Source of the DNA: VRUE01 sp035605695
GTDB taxonomy: Bacteria; Actinomycetota; Thermoleophilia; Solirubrobacterales; 70-9
NCBI GenBank assembly: GCA_035605695.1
Contig: DATNGZ010000011.1
Location: 1 to 13,084, forward strand
Direction: 5' to 3'
Length of the DNA: 13,084 nucleotides
The translations under genes and the position numbers were made by a program. Shown piece by piece: positions 7,901 to 13,084 of the stretch (the first letter of the stretch is position 1; the number at the start of each line of letters is the position of its first letter). The notes beneath the pieces were generated by a model. The model was given only the letters and a program-made list of their open reading frames with translations, had not been told where the DNA came from and did not search any database.

Positions 7901-8362
7901 TGCTTGGATGCCTACGAGTGGGAGGCAGCAGGCAGTGGCTCCTGCCCGGCGGACGCCCAGGGAGGAAGCTGCCTGTACCTACTTTCCACCGGCAAGAGCC
8001 CCGACGCCTCCTACATTGCCGATGCCTCCGCCAGTGGCAATGACGCCTTCATCGTTACTCGCTCCCAACTGGTGCGTCAAGACGAAGACCAGCTCTACGA
8101 CGTCTATGACACTTCCGTGGGCGGCGGCCTGCTCTCCCAAAATTCAATTCCCCAGATATGCACCAGCCTGGATGCCTGTCACCAGCCTACGTCCCCGGCG
8201 CCGGGCTTTGAGTCCCCCGGCACAGCGAACTTTATCGGGCCGCCGAACCCCAAGCCAAAACAGGCCAAAAAGAAAGCCCACAAAAAGAAGGTTCACAAAA
8301 AGAGTAAACACCGAAAGCAGGGGCGCCACCGAACCAACGCGAACGGGAGGGCAGGCGGATGA
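4901..8362 (+). CDS. Large secreted Fn3 / beta-propeller protein with nested YWTD propeller
   Basis: A 1153-residue exported protein. Residues 1-40 are a long signal peptide (hydrophobic core about 23-37, probable cleavage after ASA at 40). Residues 41-138 form a fibronectin-III-like domain with TTYHFEYG and TSYHFRLVANSTDG. Next comes a DCRAYEQASP signature (166-175) and repeated 'SxDGSxxLFxS' segments typical of WD40/TolB-like propellers, continuing to about residue 1095. Inside this, about 481-760, sits a second set of six repeats with IYWAN, VYWTS, LYWSN, a degenerate IFLVS, VYWTR and LYWSA plus recurring AxLDGS and IAVDxxH, i.e. a YWTD-type six-bladed propeller. The C-terminal 40 residues are Lys/Arg/His-rich. 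No LPXTG, lipobox or membrane anchor is visible. The stop overlaps the next start (ATGA). The architecture is known in Solirubrobacterales but its function is not; surface binding or adhesion is inference. Confidence 0.88.
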   Translation: MSWGGIHAGTGGSQRLAAWQMVATAAAVSILLLLPAAASALPQIANVRISEAAMQSVKLEGEVEPGGLSTTYHFEYGFQDCNISACIKTPTVSAGSGSGFIPVSAKVEGLAVGTSYHFRLVANSTDGVTKGPDSVFKTHGPSPVFRPCANDAFRTTPPQASAALADCRAYEQASPKAKNGLDATGRVVLIKASPMGDRITFSPAGGMPGSEGSQELPVYLSSRSSGSWSTESVLPPASVGEEAGVMGWTSDFAQFFDSARKFSGAGGSTFLSRTSGGGPLRTIVPYGGGLGVQSPSYTGASSDGSLVLFESTSKLAGMPQALEGQPNLYLWNRDTGKLSLAGAFNDQTAPPGGAFAGPYDWARGTTSETLGKGGAASFYYTQDQHAVSADATKTYFTAARVGQIYLRLNPAQEQSPLNGEDECASQVLACTIHVSASQRTVPDPAGTRPAAFVEATSDGSRALFTSSEKLTDDANTGPERPLAAIARSNLDGSGKELSFLPTPAKGIAVNATHIYWANPEAGTIGRAKLDGSNPEPEFITDTGSECGGQIVEGKPQYIAVDAGHVYWTSAPGLQVGCGAIGRANLDGSIPEPEFIPGATNPQGIDTEGEFLYWSNSGNENATRTIGRAKLNGSEVEETFIEVGESAFNTPQAIAVDGGHIFLVSADREKFSYVIRYDLDGSPGSEVFTGSGQGSEPQGIVLDAGNVYWTRRGGDTVGRVNLDLATEKNLEFIKEAGRPLGIAADSTHLYWSANQGSPPNPGNDLYRWDYDPETAAGELTDVAPQPGGNGTEVVGVLGSSSDFSDVYFAANGDLDGTGPAKAGDCEWKVSGGFVNSSGECSLYMAREGSPIAFIAPLKTGGEGFESDAANWLPRGAIAAQVQRTSRVSADGNTLLFRSQNRLTAYDNKGTPQFYLYRAGEGIVCVSCNPTGESPIAPPSLGSITLAALTPVISESHYVLSRNLSADGSRVFFETPDALVGEDTNGQGGCPEIGPAQGKYRICLDAYEWEAAGSGSCPADAQGGSCLYLLSTGKSPDASYIADASASGNDAFIVTRSQLVRQDEDQLYDVYDTSVGGGLLSQNSIPQICTSLDACHQPTSPAPGFESPGTANFIGPPNPKPKQAKKKAHKKKVHKKSKHRKQGRHRTNANGRAGG
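6341..7180 (+). repeat. Six tandem YWTD-like blades within the propeller protein
   Basis: This segment encodes about 280 residues with six copies of a roughly 40-50 residue repeat. Each has a core 'IAVDxxHVYWxx' strand pair followed by 'GTIGRAKLDGSxPEPEFI'. The fourth copy has lost the YW core (IFLVS). Six repeats is the number needed to close one YWTD propeller. The segment starts just after LTDDANTGP (from residue 470) and ends just before GNDLYRWDYDPETAAGELTDV (from 761). In related proteins, as I remember them, these two flanks are almost adjacent, so this looks like an inserted domain. Confidence 0.75.
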
Positions 8363-11300
8363 ATGCCAAGAAGACGATCGCCCTGCTCTGTCTGGCGGTC
8401 GTGCTCCTTGCCGCCGACTCTGCCAGCGCGGCGCCGAAAGCGGCCTGGAGAATCAGCGCCACATCATTGCCGACCAACTTTCCGGCGGGTGCCAAAGGCA
8501 CCAGCTTCGGCGGTCCTGAGTACCTGCTGCTGGCTACCAACCTCGGCGCCGCCTCGGCGGCCGGGCCGATCACACTTAAAGACACCCTGCCCCCCAGCCT
8601 TACCCCAGTCTCCCTTCCCTCGGACTGTGTCTTCGTCGCGCCGGATGTCACCTGCACCTTCGTGGGACCGGTCAGCCCCGGTAAGAGCGTAGAAGCCAAG
8701 TTTCCGGTTGAAGTCGATGCGCTCGCGGGTCCCAGCCTGCTTAACAAAGCAAGCGTGGAAAGCCCTGGCACCCTGCCCGCCTCGATCGAAACCACCACAG
8801 TGGTGAGTTCGGCCTCGGTACCCTTCGGCTTCCTACCAGGCTTCGCCGTCCCTCTTAGTGAGGGTGACGGTGGGCCGGCAACTCTAGCCGGCTCTCACCC
8901 CTACCAGCTCACCGCCGAACTCGGCTTCCCCACAGAAAAACCGCTCAACGCCTTGGGGGGGGCGGGGCACCTGCGCGAGATCACCATTGACTTCCCGCCT
9001 GGAGAGCTGATCAACCCAGCAGCCACCCCGGTGCTCTGCACCGAGGCCCAACTGAGCGGTGAGATACCGGGATGCCCCGAAGCGTCCCAGGTCGGCACGA
9101 TCGACATCATCACCGTCGGGGCGATTCCCGAAGCCTCCCCTTCTGCCCTTTACAACATGGTTCCCCCAGCCGGTACCGCCGCCGAGCTGGGCTTCGACGC
9201 GCTGGGGGTTGGTGTCTTCGTGCATCTCGATGGCAGCGTGCGCAGCGACGGCGACTACGGGATCAGCGGCAGTGCCAGGGACACCCTCGCCCTGACCTCC
9301 CATCCCGTCTTCGGGGCTCGGGTGCAGCTATGGGGGGACCCGTCTGGCAAAAGCCACGACGAGATCCGCGGCGCCTGCCGCGAAGCGCCCGGCAACTGCC
9401 AGGTGCCAAAAGGCGAAACGGCTCTGCTCACGATGCCTACCTACTGCGCCGGGCAACCGCAAGTCACCTCTGCCCGTGCCGACAGCTGGGAGGCGCCCGG
9501 CGTCTTCGACGAAGCCAGCTATCAGAGTGCCAGTCTCTCGGGCGCGCCCGCCACGGTGAGCGGTTGCAACGAGCTCGACTTTGAACCCTCGATTGAAGCC
9601 AAGCCAACCACCGCTAGCATCGACAGCCCTTCGGGCCTTGACTTCCACCTACGCCAGACCCAGGACACCAAGCTCGGTGGGCGCTCAACAGCGGCTCTCA
9701 GAGACGCCACCGTCACCCTGCCCGAGGGTTTGGTAGTGAACCCGTCCTCCGGTGATGGGCTGGTGGCTTGCTCAAGTGCCCAGATTGGGCTCACCACACC
9801 AGTCGGACAAAGCCAGGCCCATTTCTCAAAGGCTCAGCCCGACTGCCCACCCGCAGCCAAGATTGGCACGATGGAAGTGACCACGCCGCTGCTTGCCCAG
9901 ATCGACCCGGTGAGCGGCGTCGTGCAACGCGACCCCGAGCAGAACCCTATCCCCCGGCCCGTACCGGGCTCGGTCTACCTCGCCAAGCCCTTCGATAACC
10001 CCTTCGGATCGCTGCTGGCGATCTACCTCGCGGTCGAAGATCCGCAGTCGGGCACGATCGCCAAGCTCGCCGGACGGGTCAACGCCGACCCCAACACCGG
10101 CCGGCTCTCCACCCAGGTGAGCGAAAACCCCCAGCTGCCGCTCTCCGACGTCCACCTGCATCTCTTCGAGGGTGCGAGGGCGCCCTTGAGCACCCCATCG
10201 ATCTGCGCTACCCACACCACCACCGCGCAGCTGGTGCCCTGGTCCTTTCCTCAAATCTCCAGCGTTGGAGCCGATGACGCCTTCGCCACCACCGCTGCCC
10301 CCCATGGTGGCGCCTGCCCGACTTCCCCGGGCGCTGCCCCCAACAAACCCAGCTTCGTCACGGGTACTCTGGCCCCAAAGGCCGGCGCCTACAGCCCCCT
10401 GGTGATGAAGCTCTCTCGCGAAGATGGCTCACAGCCGATCGGTGGCTTTGAAACGATTCTGCCGCCGGGTCTCTCGGCTCGTCTGGCCGGCGTGCCTTAC
10501 TGCTCTGAGGGGGCGATCGCCCAGGCGATTGCGCGCTCCAAGCCCAACGAAGGCGTCCTGGAGCAAATCGATCCCAGCTGCCCAGCGACTTCAAAGCTGG
10601 GTGCAGTCGACGTCGCGGCCGGATCGGGCCCGACGCCGCTCCACACCCCCGGAAACGTCTACCTCTCCGGCCCCTATAAGGGCGCTCCACTGAGCGCGGT
10701 AGTGATAACCCCGGCGATTGCGGGACCATTTGACCTCGGCGCTGTTGTGGTCAGAGCGGCTATCTACCTCAATGCCGTAACCGCCCAGGCGCGTGCTGTC
10801 TCTGATCCGTTGCCGACGATTCTCGATGGCATTCCGCTCGACGTGCGCTCGGTGGCGCTGCGGCTCAACCGCTCGCAATTCACGATCAACCCGACCTCCT
10901 GCGACCCGATGACTGCGCTGGCCACCACGATCTCAGTATTCAACCAGCCGGCCGCGCTCTCCAGCCCCTTCCAGGTAGGAGGCTGCAAATCCCTTCCCTA
11001 CAAACCCAAGCTCACCACTCGCCTATTCGGCCCGATCCACCGTGGCGGACATCCGCGCTTCAGGGCCGTTTTCACAGCCAAGCCTGGAGAAGCAAACTCG
11101 AAACGCATCGTCTTGGCCCTCCCCCGCTCGGAGTTCATCGACCAAGCTCACTTCCGCACGATCTGCACCCGCGTGCAGTTCGCCGCCAAACAGTGTCCGG
11201 CGGGCTCGGTCTACGGCCACGTAAAGGCCTTGAGCCCGCTCGTCGACTATCCGCTTGAAGGACCCGTCTATTTGCGCTCTTCCGTCCACAAGCTGCCTGA

Positions 11301-11604
11301 CATAGTCCTCGTCCTGCGCGGGCCACCGTCTCAGCCAATCGAAGTCGAGGCTGTCGGCCGCGTCGATTCGGTTAACGGTGGTATCCGCACCACCATTGAA
11401 TCGGCCCCCGACGCTCCTGTCACCAAGGTCATAGTCACCCTGCAGGGCGCCAAGAAGGGCCTCTTCCAGAACTCAACCAACATCTGCCAGGGGACCCACC
11501 GCGCCACCCTTAAGCTGATTGGCCAAAACGGCAAGGCCTACGAAACTCGGCCTCTGCTGAACGCCGATTGCCCAAAGCACAAAACAAAAGGCAAAGGCCG
11601 CTGA
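8359..11604 (+). CDS. Large secreted protein with DUF11-like domain and four repeated modules
   Basis: A 1081-residue exported protein of unknown function. Residues 1-24 are a signal peptide (basic MNAKK, hydrophobic core, SASA before the cut). Residues about 50-155 resemble a DUF11-type surface domain: LATNLGAAS then ITLKDTLPPSLTPV. Four divergent modules follow, starting near 206, 447, 695 and 914. Each opens with 'LPxGL' and a Cys, has a 'CPxxSxIGxxxV' motif, then usually 'GxVYLxxP' (absent from the first), and most finish with a strand region containing another Cys. The tail ends in a basic CPKHKTKGKGR. The ATG overlaps the stop of the upstream giant (ATGA) with a G-rich stretch before it, so the two are very likely made together and may act together. 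No cell-wall anchor, enzyme motif or membrane helix was found. A G8 run lies at 8955-8962. Confidence 0.88.
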   Translation: MNAKKTIALLCLAVVLLAADSASAAPKAAWRISATSLPTNFPAGAKGTSFGGPEYLLLATNLGAASAAGPITLKDTLPPSLTPVSLPSDCVFVAPDVTCTFVGPVSPGKSVEAKFPVEVDALAGPSLLNKASVESPGTLPASIETTTVVSSASVPFGFLPGFAVPLSEGDGGPATLAGSHPYQLTAELGFPTEKPLNALGGAGHLREITIDFPPGELINPAATPVLCTEAQLSGEIPGCPEASQVGTIDIITVGAIPEASPSALYNMVPPAGTAAELGFDALGVGVFVHLDGSVRSDGDYGISGSARDTLALTSHPVFGARVQLWGDPSGKSHDEIRGACREAPGNCQVPKGETALLTMPTYCAGQPQVTSARADSWEAPGVFDEASYQSASLSGAPATVSGCNELDFEPSIEAKPTTASIDSPSGLDFHLRQTQDTKLGGRSTAALRDATVTLPEGLVVNPSSGDGLVACSSAQIGLTTPVGQSQAHFSKAQPDCPPAAKIGTMEVTTPLLAQIDPVSGVVQRDPEQNPIPRPVPGSVYLAKPFDNPFGSLLAIYLAVEDPQSGTIAKLAGRVNADPNTGRLSTQVSENPQLPLSDVHLHLFEGARAPLSTPSICATHTTTAQLVPWSFPQISSVGADDAFATTAAPHGGACPTSPGAAPNKPSFVTGTLAPKAGAYSPLVMKLSREDGSQPIGGFETILPPGLSARLAGVPYCSEGAIAQAIARSKPNEGVLEQIDPSCPATSKLGAVDVAAGSGPTPLHTPGNVYLSGPYKGAPLSAVVITPAIAGPFDLGAVVVRAAIYLNAVTAQARAVSDPLPTILDGIPLDVRSVALRLNRSQFTINPTSCDPMTALATTISVFNQPAALSSPFQVGGCKSLPYKPKLTTRLFGPIHRGGHPRFRAVFTAKPGEANSKRIVLALPRSEFIDQAHFRTICTRVQFAAKQCPAGSVYGHVKALSPLVDYPLEGPVYLRSSVHKLPDIVLVLRGPPSQPIEVEAVGRVDSVNGGIRTTIESAPDAPVTKVIVTLQGAKKGLFQNSTNICQGTHRATLKLIGQNGKAYETRPLLNADCPKHKTKGKGR

Positions 11605-11654
11605 GTTCCACCCAGCCTTCCCGGAATAGCTATCCCAGTCCAACGAGCAAGGAA

Positions 11655-11660
11655 AAGGAG
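11655..11660 (+). promoter_or_regulatory. Ribosome binding site of the 305-residue secreted protein
   Basis: AAGGAG lies 9 nt before the ATG at 11670. A second in-frame ATG at 11676 would have a poorer 15-nt spacing, so 11670 is preferred. Confidence 0.75.
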
Positions 11661-11669
11661 TAGCCAGTC

Positions 11670-12587
11670 ATGCGAATGAAGCAAAACAAAACGAGGGTGG
11701 TGTGCGCGGCGATGCTGGCCGTGGCCCTGGCCGCCCTTGGTCTCGCCGGCAGCGCTTCGGCGAAACTAACGGGCGAATTCACCAAATTCCAGTACTGCCC
11801 CTACAAAACAGCCGGCGTCGAACGCTGCCTGGTCTCGACCACTGAAGGCGGCGAAATCGTCCTTGGCACCAAGAAAGTGACGATCGAAAAACAGGTCACC
11901 CTGCAGGGCGGCTACACCGAACCAGCCGAAGAAGGCGCTGAAGCCCACTTCGCCAAATTCTTCGCCGCCACCGGCACAGGCGCTGGCGAAACGCTGACCA
12001 AAGCCCCCCAGAACGTTCCCGGCGGGCTGCTCGGCATCGTCCCTGATGCCTCCTCACCGCCACTGGTCAAAGCGCTGATCAAATTCTTCTTTGAAAACTC
12101 GCTGACCGGCGTCACCTCAACCCTCGAACTGGCCAAACCGGCTACCGACATCCGGATCAGCGAAGAACATCTCGCCGAAGGCATCGGCATCGCGCTGAAA
12201 ATGCCGGTCAAGGTCCACCTGGAAAACCCCTTCTTGGGCAAATCCTGCTACGTGGGCTCAAGCAGCTCACCGATCAACTGGAACTTGACCTCCGGGGAAA
12301 CCACGCCGCCAGTGGGCACCGCGCCGATCACCGGCAAAATCGGTGAAGTCTCCTTCCTCGAAAAAGCGCGGATCCTCAAGTTGACCAACAACGAACTGGT
12401 CGACAACAACTGGTCGGCACCGGCCGCAAGTGGCTGCGGAGGGATCCTCTCCTTCCTGGTCAATCCGATCATCAACGGGCAGATCGGCCTGCCTTCAGCA
12501 GCGGGCAAAAACGTCGCACGGCTGAAAAACACGGTCTTGACGACGACCTCGTTCGGACTGAAAAAAAATGACGAAGAAAACCCATAG
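11670..12587 (+). CDS. Secreted protein of unknown function
   Basis: A 305-residue exported protein. The signal peptide is residues 1-31 (MRMKQNKTR, hydrophobic Ala/Leu core, SASA before Lys32). The mature chain begins with an 'FTKFQYCPY...CL' motif and continues through 'TTEGGEIVLGTKKVTIEKQVTLQGG', a beginning I associate with multi-copy secreted proteins of Solirubrobacterales. Four Cys in the mature part (CPY, RCL, KSCY, SGCGG) could form two disulfides. No enzyme motif, anchor or membrane helix is visible after the signal peptide. It lies 65 nt after the repeat-module giant with no clear terminator between, so it may be in the same transcript. Every glutamate codon I read is GAA, unlike the GAG-rich housekeeping genes to the left. 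An A8 run (12561-12568) sits seven codons from the end. Function unknown. Confidence 0.87.
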   Translation: MRMKQNKTRVVCAAMLAVALAALGLAGSASAKLTGEFTKFQYCPYKTAGVERCLVSTTEGGEIVLGTKKVTIEKQVTLQGGYTEPAEEGAEAHFAKFFAATGTGAGETLTKAPQNVPGGLLGIVPDASSPPLVKALIKFFFENSLTGVTSTLELAKPATDIRISEEHLAEGIGIALKMPVKVHLENPFLGKSCYVGSSSSPINWNLTSGETTPPVGTAPITGKIGEVSFLEKARILKLTNNELVDNNWSAPAASGCGGILSFLVNPIINGQIGLPSAAGKNVARLKNTVLTTTSFGLKKNDEENP

Positions 12588-12602
12588 GCCGATCACTGCG
12601 CA

Positions 12603-12608
12603 AAGGAG
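12603..12608 (+). promoter_or_regulatory. Ribosome binding site of the last gene
   Basis: AAGGAG lies 11 nt before the ATG at 12620. An ATG at 12612 runs into TGA after three codons and is excluded, which leaves 12620 as the start. Confidence 0.7.
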
Positions 12609-12619
12609 ATGATGAGACG

Positions 12620-13084
12620 ATGAACCGCAAAGCAACAAGCGTTTTCATGCGGGGCGTGCTCGCGGCGCTGATGATCAGTGCCGTGTTCGCTGGCTCAGCC
12701 AGCGCAAGTCCTGCCTGGAATTTCGAAGCTAAAGAACTGACAGGCTCAGAAACGATTATGGGTGGCGCCTTTGAAAGCGCCCTGACCATCCCGGGCCTGA
12801 CCACCAAGTGTGAAAATTTCCTCTACAAACTGACGATCAAAAACGAAAGCAAAGTTGGCAAGGGCGAACTGACCGAAATGCCCCTCTACAACTGCACCAC
12901 CGATTCCTCGGCGTGCGCGGTCAAAACGATCGCTGCAGAAACCCTGCCCTGGCCGGCGAAACTGACCACGGTAGAAACCAAAAACTACGTCGTGATCGAA
13001 AAAGTCAAAGTCGGCATCAGCTACACCGGCATCGAATGCGTGCTGAAAGGCATCGCCGTCAAAGTCACCGGCTCAGCCGGCGGC
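12620..13084 (+). CDS. Small secreted protein, N-terminal part (runs off window)
   Basis: The first 155 codons of an exported protein, open to the right edge without a stop. Residues 1-29 are a signal peptide (MNRK, hydrophobic core with AALMISAVFAG, SASA at the cut). The mature part has the pattern 'ALTIPGLTTKC...LYNC...SACAV...GIEC', close in layout to the secreted protein at 4076 (VVPALSIEIVC ... LFEKC), so the two are probably paralogues. It starts 32 nt after the preceding gene with a good ribosome site, suggesting co-transcription. All 12 glutamates are GAA. Function is unknown, and the full length and domain content cannot be judged here. Confidence 0.85.
   Translation, partial: MNRKATSVFMRGVLAALMISAVFAGSASASPAWNFEAKELTGSETIMGGAFESALTIPGLTTKCENFLYKLTIKNESKVGKGELTEMPLYNCTTDSSACAVKTIAAETLPWPAKLTTVETKNYVVIEKVKVGISYTGIECVLKGIAVKVTGSAGG

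Noticed and set aside
8232..8798. A 188-codon minus-strand frame across the junction of the two giants
   Set aside because: It lies opposite two well-supported genes joined by an ATGA overlap and shows only complementary codon-bias composition.

Overview
The window looks like chromosome of a high-GC actinobacterium, most likely Thermoleophilia (Solirubrobacterales type). This placement comes from recognised protein styles, not from a marker-gene search. The left quarter is a conserved housekeeping block with strong GAG/GCG/CTG codon bias and frequent TTG/GTG starts. The rest is a run of secreted proteins of a kind common and multiplied in Solirubrobacterales: Fn3 plus beta-propeller giants, DUF11-like giants, and small Cys-containing exported proteins with Ala-rich signal peptides.

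Layout: 1-243 (minus) is the N-terminus of a membrane H+-translocating pyrophosphatase (hppA), cut by the window edge. 321-3413 (minus) is a tight operon read tsaD > glutaredoxin-like > rex > ybdK-type GCS2 ligase. The first two junctions are 4-nt stop/start overlaps (ATGA, GTGA) and the last is an 11-nt gap. It joins tRNA t6A modification to redox functions: a CxxC thiol protein, an NADH/NAD+-sensing repressor and a glutamate-cysteine-ligase-like enzyme. 3420-4075 is a 656-nt divergent intergenic region with no supportable gene. 4076-4774 (plus) is a small secreted protein with aberrant, TTA-rich codon use. It is followed by a perfect 14-bp stem hairpin (4807-4842), probably its terminator.

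4901-13084 (plus) is a cassette of exported proteins. It begins with a 1153-residue Fn3/beta-propeller protein that carries a second, six-bladed YWTD-type propeller nested inside it. This gene overlaps by 4 nt (ATGA) a 1081-residue protein made of a DUF11-like domain and four divergent copies of a Cys-containing module. Then come a 305-residue secreted protein and the first 155 residues of another small secreted protein that runs off the window. Every complete protein in the cassette, and the partial one, has a signal peptide. The two giants end in short Lys/Arg-rich tails. No LPXTG motif, lipobox or C-terminal membrane segment was seen in the complete proteins.

I saw no tRNA, rRNA, CRISPR, insertion sequence, integrase or phage gene. 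The most interesting material is the exported cassette and the codon-anomalous gene ahead of it. Their function is unknown, and anything said about a cell-surface role is inference.
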